DNA of 64,000 bases from Cylindrobasidium torrendii FP15055 ss-10 (lineage: Eukaryota > Basidiomycota > Agaricomycetes > Agaricales > Physalacriaceae). A model generated the notes under the pieces. That model had not been told where the DNA came from and made no database searches. It saw nothing but the letters and a program-made list of their open reading frames with translations. The DNA lies in NCBI GenBank assembly GCA_000934385.1, contig KN880463.1, forward strand, positions 1-64,000, written 5' to 3'. Shown here one piece after another: positions 1-10,708 of this stretch. Position 1 is the stretch's first letter. Each line of letters opens with the position of its first letter. Position numbers and translations under genes: made by a program.

Positions 1-42
1 GCGAAATTTGATGTGTGGCGCAATGTGGCGTATGTCAGATGC

Positions 43-131
43 AAAATCCGGACAAGGCGCCGCAGGCAAGAAAAAATTTCGAAAATCCGGACAAGACTTC
101 GCGCCTCAGGTCGACCAAAAATCCGGACAAG
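43..131. repeat. Three direct copies of a 14-nt motif upstream of the RAD51-like gene
   Basis: The motif AAAATCCGGACAAG occurs at about 43-56, 82-95 and 117-130, with spacings of 39 and 35 nt, all in the same orientation. The block ends about 90 bp before the first ATG of the recombinase gene. It could be a clustered protein-binding site in the promoter or a short minisatellite; the sequence alone does not decide. Confidence 0.6.
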
Positions 132-223
132 GTTTGGGCGAAGCCTGAAAATTGCCGGAGACCTTGACCGGCATAATCAGGGGTCCTCCTCTTCTTGTGA
201 CCGCGATTGGCGACGCGACGCGC

Positions 224-1540
224 ATGGATTCAACATTGCTTAATACGCTGCCGCTGCCGCCCTCAGCTCTGAGTGCTCTGGATGCTGCTGGCTATGAAAC
301 TTTGGGTGATCTGCGAGGCCTTCCGCGGGAGCAGCTCGAGGGTGAACATCAATTGTGCATGCTGGAAAGACCTCTGACAGTAGCAAGTAGAATATGGCAT
401 ACCTTCTTCAATGATGCAGGCCATCGGCGCCTCACAAGCGCCTGCTCGTGCGCCACCGCTGTCACAGTCTATCGCGTCAATGACCCAAGGACCGACCAAA
501 GAAACCAGAATTACGACTGGGTGTCAGCCTCTTGATGTCCTCTTGTCCGGCGGACTGCCATTTGGAACGGCACTTGAGATTTCTGGGCCGCCTGGAGCAC
601 CGAGAGAGCCACTCGCTATGAATATTTGCAAGTCATTCGTGCGCGCACAGAAGCGCGTTCTCTTCGTCGGTTCGTGGGACTTCTTCCCTTTCTTGCATCA
701 CTGAGTTCAAGACAGACTTCCAGAATATGCACAGTCCGGCGTCAATCAGAGATACACTTTCCGGTGAGGTATAACCTGGCTCTTCAGGATGCTATTAACA
801 TGGAGACAGACATCGACTATGACAAACGCTCAGTACTATACTCCAAGATTCTCGACCTATCCCACTTGATGCAATTCGTTCATAGCTTGCCTGGCTATCT
901 CGAGAGACATCCGCCAGTCTGTAACACGTCTGAACCATGGCAGACCCACTTATAATATCTTAGATATCCCTCCTGGTGTTGAGCTCGATATCAAACCCGT
1001 TCCAAAATGCTCATGTAGCAGCGAAGAACAAGATAGGCCTCCAGTCTGTCATACGGGCGGCATTGGCAAAGGCATGTGTATCGCAAGAAATGACTGTAAG
1101 ATTCTTTTAAACCTTGACTTGCTATTTAGCTGATCTAGCCAGGTCGTGAGCACTTCGCAGCTCTCGACAAAGGTGCTGAACGCGGATGGATCGGTCGGAA
1201 ATTACGACACGGGGGCAAAGGGTGTTATGGTCCCCTCCTTGGGTGTGTTCAGAGACATGGCTGGACGATGCGTTCGCAACTGAGCTGAATTCCTACAGGA
1301 GACTATCTTCCAGAAAAGAAGTCTTACCGCGTTATTGTATCTCGCAGCTCTCCCAATACGGGGTATGTACTGCGAAGGCGACACGTCCTGACGGTTCTGA
1401 CAGGATTATAGCGAGCTTCGTCTGTTCAGTACACCCGTTGGCCCAGGGACAGTACCTCATGTGGAATACTCGTTTGTAAGTCGAGTACACAGATCCAACT
1501 ATCTACTTGAACTGATATTCGTCTCAAGGATGATTTATAA
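224..1540 (+). CDS. RAD51-like RecA-family recombinase with degenerate Walker A
   Basis: A RAD51-paralogue-like protein, expected to act in homologous recombination in the nucleus. Exon 1 (224-341) encodes a helix-hairpin-helix N-terminus (LPPSALSALDAAGYETLGDL). After an intron, with a phase-compatible acceptor at 437-438, comes the RecA core: TTGCQPLDVLLSGGLPFG, then GPPGAPREPLA where Walker A (GPPGxGKT) should be, then VLFV. Later exons give HLMQFVHSLPGYLERHPP, then QLSTKVLNADGSVGNYDTG with GVMVPSLG, then GDYLPEKKSYRVIVSRSSQ, then LRLFSTPVGPGTVPHVEYSF. These follow the order seen in RAD51C/RAD57-type proteins. The lysine and threonine of Walker A are absent, so ATP binding may be weak or lost. 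The end at 1540 assumes a last short exon after AG 1527-1528; reading on without it gives another end near 1500. Which paralogue it is cannot be settled here. Confidence 0.72.
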
Positions 1541-1698
1541 ATTAATTGCTATTTGTACTACACTGTATACTTTAATTGTATGACTTCGGTGCTAAATAAC
1601 TTATATTGACAACATGAGGCACTGTACTAGAAGGGGCGCGATGTTCCCACGGTCCCAACTTGTCCACTTTCCACCGTGATCAATTCAGCGTGAACTCA

Positions 1699-4136
1699 AT
1701 GTCGGCAAGCGAGAGGCGGAAAGAAATCGAAGCCAAGCGGGCAAAGCTTGAGGAGCTACGTGAAGCCAGGAAACTAAGGACGCGGAACAAGAAGGATGGG
1801 GGTGTGAGCACCATCGGCGCGTACAACATACTCGACACTCAGATTTTTGTAGACCGAGTCGCCACGGACCTCTGGCGGGCCGTCAACACCGCGTCGGGGA
1901 ACAGGCGGGGCCGATGCCCTTGATTTTATGGAGTCGATTTTGGGCCCGTCGTTGCGCGGCACGAGTAGTAGTGGCCTCACCAGTGGCGACATTACACCCT
2001 CCTCTTCACTTCCGGGCACCCCGGCGATGGGACATCTTGGCTTACAGTCCCCTGCAAGAGTGCCAAGCAGGCAGAGCGACTTCACGGCAGGATCTGGGAC
2101 CACAATGGGTTATTCTGGAACAGAGAGTGTCGTTGGACGGTGCGTGACCATACCAGTTCCCCAGAAGCTTGACTGAATATCTACTTCAGCGAATCTGCGC
2201 CTTCCTATGTGCCAAACCTAGTCGATGTAGAGCAGGAGCTGTTTGAAGTACCGCGCATGGTGCGTTGGCTAACCATAGTAAGATTGACCCTCCTAACAAT
2301 GGGACTAGGAGCGCGTTATATACAGCAAATCTGTGCAAACCATCGAAACCGAGCCGGACTCCACCCAACAACAAGATGAGGAGGCGTGGGTACGCGCGGC
2401 TAAGGAGAGGGAGGCCGAGGCGGACGCGCTCGAAAGGGAACTCGAAGAAGAGAGCAGCAAGCTTGACGAAGAGATTGAGCAGGAAATCCGTGGTACGTGT
2501 ATTTATCATTCGGTTGGACCTAACTAGAAAGCTTTGCAGATATCCCGCCAGAAGAATTAGCAGGCATCTTGGCAGCACCTGAGTTGCTCGAGTTCGTAGA
2601 CAGAACAACGAAGATATTCCACCGCGCGCTCAATGATGACTACGACTACATACGGGACTACCGTGTTGGCACAGAGTCTGGCCGGTATTGCTCTTGCCTT
2701 CCACTTTGGTTTTAACTCATGCCATGGCAGCGACGAATCCGAAGGTCGTATAAAGCGCGTCTGTGAATTTTGGGATGAGAGATATGGCAAGAACAGATCC
2801 ATTACGGATGTTGACTGGTCTCGACAAGTGCGTATACATAACTCATTTTATGTGGCTTGCTCATTCTCAGATGTAGTACCCCGAGCTCAGTGTTGCCTCG
2901 TACAACAAGAATCCTGCCGCTGTGAATGAGCCGGATGGCATTGTCGCCGTTTGGAACTTGCACCTTCTCGAGAGGCCTGAATTCGTCTTCCATTCCCAAG
3001 TCCGTAAGCCTTCTCTTCGTCAACCATCTTCTTGGGTGCTAACCTGTTTTTGCTCAGTCGGACGTGCTGTCTGTCACATTTTCTCCATTCCACTCCAACC
3101 TTGTCTTCGGTGGAACTTATTCTGGTCAAATCTTGTTATGGGATAACCGCTCCAAGCATCTTCCTGTCCTCAAGACGCCGCTATCAGCCTCCGGCCACAC
3201 ACATCCTGTGTATTCGATGCAGATGGTCGGAACGCAAAATGCCCACAACTTGATCACCTGTAGCACCGATGGCACTGTCTGCAGCTGGCTCGTGGACATG
3301 CTAGCACAACCACAAGTATGTGCGACGGAAAAAGCTACTCCATGAGGCGCTAACATCTTTTGTGCACATAGGAAACAATGGAGCTCGTGCACGCGGGCCA
3401 CAGCAAGACGGGCGAGGTTGCTGTCACCACCTTCGACTTCCCTGACAATGAGACCACGGCGTTCTGGGTTGGAACAGAAGAAGGCAACATATACCAAGCG
3501 AACCGGTACGACCGTGCTGGCGCCAAAGCCGGTCTGAACCAGTACGATGTGTACAAGGCCCATGCTGGCCCTATTATGGGCATGCACTTCCATCCCCTCG
3601 TGGGATCTGTCGATTTCTCAGATCTTTTCTTGACGTGCAGTGTCGACTGGACAGTCAAGCTATGGCGGTCGAAGAGTTTGGCCAAGCCAGCGACGGCACC
3701 GAATATTGTCTCGCCGTTGTACTCGTTTGACGAGGCGGACGATTATGTGTACGACGTCAAGTGGCATCCTCAGCACCCAGCGGTATTCGCGACTGGCGAT
3801 GGCACAGGCAAATTTGATTTGTGGAACCTCAATGCAAATACAGAGGTGAGGCTTTCATCAACTTTCCGACGTTCTACTTTACTGAATGAGGTGTAGGTCC
3901 CGATGGAGTCCGCGACCGTAGGAAGTGGGCGGGCGATTAACAAGCTGCAATGGGACCACAAGGACGGACGCCGTGTTGCTGTTGGAAGCAGCGATGGGCG
4001 GCTCTACGTCTATGACATCGGTGATATTGCATTGCCAAAGGAGAGCGAGTGGAATGAGCTGCAGAAGACGGTGGCAGGGATGTCTGGTGGTGGTGCTCAA
4101 GCTAATGGGTTGGCGGACAGCGTTTCTGGACGATGA
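1699..4136 (+). CDS. Cytoplasmic dynein 1 intermediate chain (WD40)
   Basis: Cargo-binding, dynactin-contacting subunit of the minus-end microtubule motor, roughly 640 aa. The ATG at 1699 opens with the signature [20 protein letters not shown], an N-terminal coiled coil that binds p150Glued in this family. Exon 1 ends at 1803 (intron 1804-1852). Exon 2 (1853-2139) is a Ser/Pro-rich linker; exon 3 starts at 2190. After 2310 comes [16 protein letters not shown], close to the conserved intermediate-chain motif before the WD40 part, followed by an acidic coiled coil ([20 protein letters not shown]). The C-terminal half is a WD40 propeller with [31 protein letters not shown] and [20 protein letters not shown] repeats. 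The stop follows SVSGR. The order of elements matches the whole family, so the gene appears intact, with about nine small introns. Confidence 0.93.
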
Positions 4137-4373
4137 ATGCACATGTGGATACAAACACATTTGGATAGAGGGACGTATACCTTTTGGAACTGCCGGGACA
4201 AAGTTCTGATAGACGGAATAATTGTACGATGGCAGTCAGAGTGGAATCGAATTTCATGAACGACTCAAATGCTATATACGGTCAATGTCTATGCTTTACA
4301 AGAAGTCCTTGGTCCATGAGTAAAAAATAGCGAAAGAAAAGTCAACAGGTCCTTGTCCAGATCATTTGAATGT

Positions 4374-6436
4374 TCACAACTTGTATCCACCGATACGGCC
4401 ACTGGTAATATTATTGAAAAAGCGCAAGGGCTCCAGCGATATCGGCGCCCCCGGGATTGTAGGCATCGTCAATTGGGTTCCTGCCACCGTAACTTCTAGT
4501 GAAGGGACGTCTGAAGCGTTTATGCCATGCCCAGCAGGCTGTATGGGGTCAGAATCTGAGCTCAAAGCAGTACACGATGCGCACCGTCTGCACGCGCCAA
4601 GCAAGCGCTTGATCAAGATAGGGCGTCACACTGGCCGGCTCAAGAGATCCAAGACCACTTGCAATGATAGCTTCTGTGAGAGGGATGTACCCAACTGTCT
4701 CCACATCCAGCTCAGGCTGTGTCATAAAGCTAAGGGGAAACATATCAGTCTACAGACTTGCAAATTCTCGCGGACTTGCCCCATACCTATTTGCCCATGC
4801 ATAGCGCGCACCAACATAGCTATCACTGCCGTACCACTGGGTTGATTCTTCCGGCACATCGCCGAGGAACAGGAGCACCTCAAAGCTGCTGCCGTAATCC
4901 TGCGCGTTGAAAACTACGCGTGCGTGCCATTCCCAGAGTTCCGACGAGCTGTTGCTCGAGGCAGTGAACTCGGTCTTGATCTGGCGCTGCAATGAGCTCT
5001 GCCCGTACTTCTGTTCTACCAGTTCCGCGATGGCACTCTGCGTCTCCTCTGCAGAGGCCGATACGTCCAGTGAATTGAAGTCGGGGTAAGAGTAACCGCC
5101 GGTGGAGAGGTCCACAACTTGGTCTGACGTCCAGTAAGTACTGTTTGTGGACCAGAATGGCGTGAGTTCTAGTGATAGTTGAATGAGCAAGGCTATGTAG
5201 TGAAAAACAGATGGCGCATACCAGTAGAAGCATCGACGGTAGAGCCTGCGGGAATAGTCCATGTCCCTTGTTGCTCCGTATCTTGGCTAACCCACACTCC
5301 GGGGTTGAGCGCCTGCCAAAGCGCAAGCAGTCTATCGACATTGCAGTGGTGTAGATAAAATATTGGGTCGAATGCTTTAGATTGGCGCAACCGTCAAATT
5401 CGGTCAAAGATAGAGAGGATACTGCACACCTGCGATGGGCACATCGCCCATATGTCCGCCACCGCCAGCCAGAACGTGCATATCGTCGTGAATGGCTTCA
5501 ATACTATCTGCGGCCACCGTGGCACCGGCCTGGAGGCGTGCATGCCCAAACGCAGGCCAAGTATGGATGTTCGTAAGCGTGGCATATATCCTGTTGCGTA
5601 TCGAGTCGCCATTTGCCTGGAGCTTTCTGAAAGATGCCGCTGTTCACAATGCGCGCTCTGACTTAGGACCGAAAGACGTACTGTTGAAGAAGGCTAGTGT
5701 TGTCCGTAGCACTAGAGTCTTGACTGCTCGGCTGGCGAATGGTAGACGGCCATTGGTTATATGGCGAATTGAAACGCTGGTACGACGAATTTTGGAAAGT
5801 GTATCGTTTGAACGGGTTGGCCATTGTTTCATAGTTCCCGCTAGGTGCAAGATATTGCACCTCGTCGAGCAGGTAAACCTCATCCGGGGGTACGATGTTG
5901 CTTGCCCAATCCCAGTATGGCTGGCGCAGGGTCTCTGCAGCACTGACGAATCTATCCCTCAAAGAGTCAGTGTATGTGGCGGCAATTTTCGCGGCTTCAG
6001 CTTGAATGATTTGCTGTGCGTCCGTAGTTCAGGACAGAGAGCGTGGTAAAGAATTGTGGCGACGTACCTCGAAGAAGAACATCAAAGGACGATGCCATGT
6101 TGGAAAAAGAACAGATCTATGAGCGCAGTAGCCCATCCATGGGTTTGCCGGAAGTGCGTTGTCGCCGGAATCGTTCCACTCGACGTACGGAAAACCGTGA
6201 ATACCGCTGATAGAGTACCATGAATCGATTTGATTTTCAGGTCTCTCGTAGAAATTGCCTGTACCACTGTGTCAAGACGGACGCCTCGAAGTAACAAAGA
6301 ACATACGAAGGGCTTGAATGTAAAGCGCAAACTGCGTCTCGTCCGCGACCAAGTCGATGATATCAAGACGATTTGGTCGTCGGTCGCCGACTGCGCCATT
6401 GAAGGGTGCGCCAGTGATAATGATGGAAGGAGCCAT
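4374..6436 (-). CDS. Tyrosinase (type-3 copper phenol oxidase)
   Basis: Oxidises monophenols and o-diphenols to quinones, the first step of fungal melanin or pigment formation. The ATG at 6436 begins [19 protein letters not shown]; there is no signal peptide, as usual for cytosolic mushroom tyrosinases. CuA reads [16 protein letters not shown], with the Cys two residues before a His that forms a thioether in this family. CuB is split: [17 protein letters not shown], then [30 protein letters not shown] lies between the copper sites. The C-terminal part ([19 protein letters not shown], then [14 protein letters not shown]) is the region that caps and is cleaved from fungal proenzymes. Near the end, RVQT joins [18 protein letters not shown] across a 46-nt intron (about 4532-4577), which removes an apparent frameshift. 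The stop codon is at 4374-4376. All copper ligands expected for the family are visible. Confidence 0.93.
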
Positions 6437-6479
6437 GACAAAAACAGCCTCGTTGAAGCAGACAAAACATATCTCAGCT

Positions 6480-6488
6480 CTTTATATA
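6480..6488 (-). promoter_or_regulatory. TATA-like element of the tyrosinase gene
   Basis: On the minus strand the sequence reads TATATAAAG about 44 bp before the tyrosinase ATG, a plausible TATA box with a very short leader. Confidence 0.5.
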
Positions 6489-8139
6489 TGTCCCTTAGCC
6501 CTTGGGTGCCTGCTGGATTATGTACGGCCTAACATGCGGCTTCAGCGTCGCCGGGCATGACGGAAACGCCTCATTTTTGAATTCAGCTTCAACCCTTGCC
6601 CACCCCCAAAGTCTTCATCGACCCTCGCCGGCGACAGATAGCCAGGGAGAAGACATTGCTGAAACAGTGATACTTATGACAGCTGGTCCTGGACGCTAAT
6701 AGTTGCATTCCGTTGTTATTGTTGCTGCTGAAGCGATGCGGTGTGGCACCCCCGAAACTATCAATGCGTTCATTGTCGAGCTGGATTTGGATCATCGTGG
6801 GAAGAAAGATCAAAGCGGCAAGACACGTGAAGTGAACGATTGAAGTTATTGCGCGTGCACGTGAATTTGCTGAATACACTCGCGCCATCCACAGAGAGGT
6901 ACAGATATTCTGACTTGTAGACAAGAGTGCCCATGTCTGAAGACAGGTAGTCGTAGTATAGTCGTAGAACAAAGTACTGAGGATTCATCAAGCCTACTCG
7001 TGCTTCACGCCTCAGTTCTGGCACCCTCATGCAACATGGAGGTCTGAACGTTCATGGCGACTAGGCATTTCGTTTCAGTGACGAGTTGGGATTTTCTCTC
7101 GCCGTGGCATGTGGTGTCAAACCCTCAAAAATTCGGCAAAAGACAACAAAAAATTGGTATCTGGAGGTTCCAACCTCCCACGAACCACGAAGCTGAATAG
7201 TTTTCGCCCTAGTAGTAAGTTTATCGAACAAGATTCGCATACGAATAAGTATCAGTAACATGGCAGAATCTTAGCTACGGTCAACCCGACTCGCGCCATG
7301 CCATCCGGTGTATGGTCTAAGCATACACGCGTAGCAGAGGGACAGCTTGCAGGTTGGAAGACTCGGATCGAACCGTGGGCCAAGCATGGAGGATTCTACT
7401 TGCCCTGCCTCACACTCGCGGCGTTGCAAAAGAAACACTACGGTGATGTAGCCAGAGTCAAGACTGTCAAGCTGCTTCTGTGGTACACATTTGAAGGAAC
7501 ATCGCCGTCCTGCAACTGGCTCCTGAAGAGTTAGCAAGGCGGTGAATGAAGTGACTCGTCAACTAATGCGTGTAAGACCTTGGGAGACCGAAGAAGGTTC
7601 ATGTGTCGGTAAGGTTCGTCGATTGATTGCGCAAAGAGTCGCAGCACTTTACTTGGTTATTTAAATGGCACACACCAGCCGGGATTCAACTTGTGATGAC
7701 CAGGATTGCAAGAAACCTTCTTCATATTCAAGTGCAGCGAGCCGGCGAAGGCGTGCTCAAACATTGCCAAGGAGAACCAGTGAAGTGAACTAGTTCGCAT
7801 AATGTGCACAAAGCCAGACGTCTTCGCACGACGGCGAAGTAGTGCATGAATACCGGGTCCAGGCGTCGCGCACGAAATCGGCCAGCGTCTGCGCACCTGA
7901 GCACGGCGACTGCATAACCATCGGGGTCTTGTGAGTTGGAAATATGAAGAGCCGGCAGCGAACACACTCGATTTCAATAGCGAAGGTATTGGGTGCGGTA
8001 ACATGACATGACTAGCCAGATATCGACGCGTCTCTTGCACACGCCTTGCGGTCGCGTTTATCTCGCTGTCGTATTCGCTTCTACTGAGCCTGGGTCTTCA
8101 TCTACAGGAAGAACGGACGATACGGCCATAAATCTGACA
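6489..8139. other. Stretch without a confident gene
   Basis: Between the tyrosinase promoter and Hsk3 several open frames of 60-127 codons exist on both strands (for example 7657-8040 and 7728-7967 minus, 7298-7534 plus). None shows a known domain, and their overlapping frames do not join through convincing splice sites. The part next to 6490 is probably the tyrosinase upstream region. No repeat or RNA gene was recognised. Confidence 0.5.
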
Positions 8140-8346
8140 TTAAATCAGCAGGTCTCCTTGACGTGCCGCTATCTCATTTACGGACTTTGCAGCGTCCAAC
8201 CCAACGAAAACGCGCATAGCCTGAAGCTGCTCCTCGAGATCCTCAGCAAGGGCAGCGGTGCGCATTAGTGCACGATTGATGTTGGCGAAATTTGTGGCGA
8301 GTTGGGAGTAAAGCCGCTCCTTGGCAATAGTCGCGCTCGAGGACAT
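8140..8346 (-). CDS. hsk3: DASH/DAM1 complex subunit Hsk3-like
   Basis: A 68-aa single-exon protein from the ATG at 8346. Hsk3 is a tiny coiled-coil subunit of the DASH ring, which couples fungal kinetochores to microtubule plus ends in the nucleus. The start MSSSATIAKERLYSQLATNF, followed by NRALMRTAALAEDLEEQLQAMR and GLDAAK, matches the family pattern: a basic start, YSQLA, a short helix of Asn/Leu/Thr, then a Glu/Gln-rich helix ending near a Gly. Length fits the usual 60-90 aa. An in-frame ATG 21 codons upstream (8409) would add an unconserved Arg-rich stretch, so the inner start is preferred. The tail after GLDAAK is not conserved in my recollection of the family. Confidence 0.68.
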   Translation of the reverse strand: MSSSATIAKERLYSQLATNFANINRALMRTAALAEDLEEQLQAMRVFVGLDAAKSVNEIAARQGDLLI

Positions 8347-8445
8347 GTTGATGGTCAATCGACAACCGGCGTTTCCGGGCCGGCGACGCGATCGCGCTGT
8401 CCCGATCACACAAAGGGCGACGCTACGGGCGCAGATGAAAGCAAG

Positions 8446-9009
8446 TCATTTGACGACGGATAACTTGACTGCCCTGTCTAATACCACACTAAATACAGGT
8501 ACGTCTAAGAAATCATTCCATGGGGAAAATATAGCTCGTAAGTACACGCATATTCCGCGGTCAAGGGCGTACATAGTGAGGTTCCGACCTCCTTGCCCCG
8601 TTGAGTGGTGCCGTTCGAACTTCGAGTATACATTGTACAGTGCCTCATTTCCGATGAAACCTGCTCCTGCTGCATCTGAAGCTTCTATGGTGGTCCACAA
8701 CTGCGTCACAAGCGAATCAAAGGCAAGATTCGGCGCGACAGAAGAGCACACTCGTTCAATAGGATGGCTTTCAACTTGCTTTCGACGTAACTGATTCGTC
8801 TTGACAAGTGCCTCATTATTGACAACGGGCTTCCTTTCGGTGTGCGCACCGGTCAACTCCAAGGGCTTACACTGGGTCGCTCTGTCGACAATAATCTCGA
8901 TGGACAGACAGCATGAAAAATATCTCATTATCTTACTGGTCCTCGATGCAAACCCATGGATGCATATACGGGAGGCACAATCGTAGAAGGGTGGCACATA
9001 GCTCGCCAT
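8446..9009 (-). CDS. Hypothetical protein
   Basis: A 187-codon open frame on the minus strand, just upstream of Hsk3 on the same strand. The second half (PNLAFDSLVTQLWTTIEASD onward) has a protein-like composition, including a Gly/Ala patch and helical stretches. The first 60 residues are Cys-rich and could be non-coding or belong to another exon. No domain is recognised. It could be a real lineage-specific gene, an exon of a larger gene, or a chance frame. Confidence 0.28.
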   Translation of the reverse strand: MASYVPPFYDCASRICIHGFASRTSKIMRYFSCCLSIEIIVDRATQCKPLELTGAHTERKPVVNNEALVKTNQLRRKQVESHPIERVCSSVAPNLAFDSLVTQLWTTIEASDAAGAGFIGNEALYNVYSKFERHHSTGQGGRNLTMYALDRGICVYLRAIFSPWNDFLDVPVFSVVLDRAVKLSVVK

Positions 9010-9266
9010 TTATGTGGGGCGTAATACAGCATGAAATCCAATCGAAATACAATACTATTGGCCTTCCCGGTGCGTAAACACATGTGCGGCAGCGTCCGGT
9101 CAACGGTATAGGAAGAGGAGTCGCGTTTGCTGCGAGGGTTTAGGATACGTAGTAAGAGTCTACGGACAGGATTAAACGCCGCTTGACAAGTAACGAGGAG
9201 ATGTACGTACCGTTGCTCGAGTCCGGGGAATATGAATGCGGGGTATGGGGTATATTGTTGTGCATG

Positions 9267-9593
9267 TCAATATGAAGGCGGGGAAGACATTGGCGACGTC
9301 TGCGCCGACGTGGGTTTCTTCTTGAGGATTTGGTCGAGCTCTGGCGCTGAGGAGTCCCGAACGTAGGTCATGAAGACGGATCGAGGGGTGGGCGACGTAG
9401 AGTAGTTGCTTGTGTTGGCTTTGGGTGGTGGTGGTGGACCAGGCATTGCCTGGCGAAAGACGGGTGCAGCGATTGGGGAAGACGCCTGGCGGGATGGAGA
9501 GGTCGTGCTCGGCGATGGACTGCAGAAGCTCGTGAAGGGATGGGTCGCGAACGGGTCAAAGGACTGCAGAGAAGAGGATGGTGTGGGGTTCAT
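9267..9593 (-). CDS. Small Pro/Ser-rich hypothetical protein
   Basis: An ATG at 9593 opens a 108-aa single-exon protein. It is rich in Pro, Ser and Thr (FDPFATHPFTSF, then AMPGPPPPPKANTSNYS) and ends in a more ordered patch, SVFMTYVRDSSAPELDQILKKK. The frame stays open upstream to 9965, but the inner ATG lies about 50 bp from a TATA-like element, so it is preferred. Probably disordered; no function can be assigned. Confidence 0.5.
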   Translation of the reverse strand: MNPTPSSSLQSFDPFATHPFTSFCSPSPSTTSPSRQASSPIAAPVFRQAMPGPPPPPKANTSNYSTSPTPRSVFMTYVRDSSAPELDQILKKKPTSAQTSPMSSPPSY

Positions 9594-9641
9594 GGCGGTA
9601 TGCACGAGAGTTAGTGTCGACTGACAGGTATTTGCCACGGG

Positions 9642-9649
9642 ATTATATA
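9642..9649 (-). promoter_or_regulatory. TATA-like element of the small Pro-rich gene
   Basis: The minus strand reads TATATAAT about 50 bp upstream of the ATG at 9593, a good position for a fungal TATA box. Confidence 0.45.
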
Positions 9650-10708
9650 CTTTTCGACCGCATACATTCGGCTTGAAAGTACTGAAGCCGAAGTGAGCCA
9701 GGTACGGACCAGCCCAGACCAGGAAGAGAACCGGAGATGGATCATCAGCCAGCTGACCATCGAGATTAGCGGAAGACGACCAGTGAGCGCGGGCGCTGTG
9801 AGATGGGCGGAAAAACCTAGGGAAATTCGAAAAATGAATGATGGGAATACATTGTTGGATCCAGATAGGCCGCGGATAATTCGTCTGCAAGGCTTGAACT
9901 GGCTGGAAAACAGCTAGAAAATGCCTGGCCGATGCGCATTGCGAGGGCAGGGCGGCGAAATGCAACCAATGCGTGTGAGGCCAATTGAGCTAAAACTATT
10001 GCGTATAACGCCGTCCAATGAAAAGCTCACTGGCGGACGGACGTACTTTGACGGCTTGCTAACAGGAGAGATTGTGACATCCAAAAGGTTGTTCAAGAGC
10101 AAATGCATAAATCAGTCTTGTGACCGGTTCACTGGTTGGTGCTGCGGGGCGCACGCGTGTGTCGCGCCATCCATGGAGGCAAGGAAAGGGCGTCATTTGG
10201 GCGCACTTGTGCCGTCTTCCACTTCGGCAGGCGTTCGGCACGGATGTGACCCCCCGATATGGGGGTCAAATAAATTATAGGGGTGTCGGCATCTCAATCT
10301 GAGCGCGTGCTTCCATCAAAATTTCTCCCGAAGGCTTTGCCATCGTCCACGACGTCAAGTCAAGGACCCTCTCTCTGCGTCCTCGCGTCCAACCCGGAAA
10401 TTCGCTGTATTCCCATGTTCTATCGCCTGCAAATATGTCCCAAGAATGTGAGTGCAATCCCTTGCTTTGTCGGCCCCGAACCTGTCACACGCACACAACC
10501 CCGGTAGCGTCGCCAACGACGTGTTCAGCAGCGGGATACGCATGGAAATTGTTTGTGCTAGTCACAGGATATTGTTTTACCCCCGAAAAGTGCAGACTGA
10601 TCGATTATCTGTGTGATTCTGCACTTTTACGTTTCGTCCTCACATTCGTACTTTCCGCGTGCTAATCCATCTACAGTCGTTTCCTCCTTACAGCCTCAAA
10701 CTTTCCCA
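9650..10708. other. Intergenic region, divergent upstream sequences
   Basis: Upstream DNA shared by the small minus-strand gene (9593) and the AT-hook gene (10709). A short ATG context at 10435 (Met-Ser-Gln-Glu followed by GTGAGT) could be an untranslated leader or a minor peptide. AG acceptors just before 10709 suggest an intron in the 5' leader. No conserved gene seen. Confidence 0.4.

Noticed and set aside
7350..7400. Possible minus-strand tRNA B box (GGTTCGATCC)
   Set aside because: The flanking bases do not form the T stem.
8321..8794. Plus-strand frame of 157 codons
   Set aside because: Antisense to Hsk3 and the neighbouring hypothetical; no domain.
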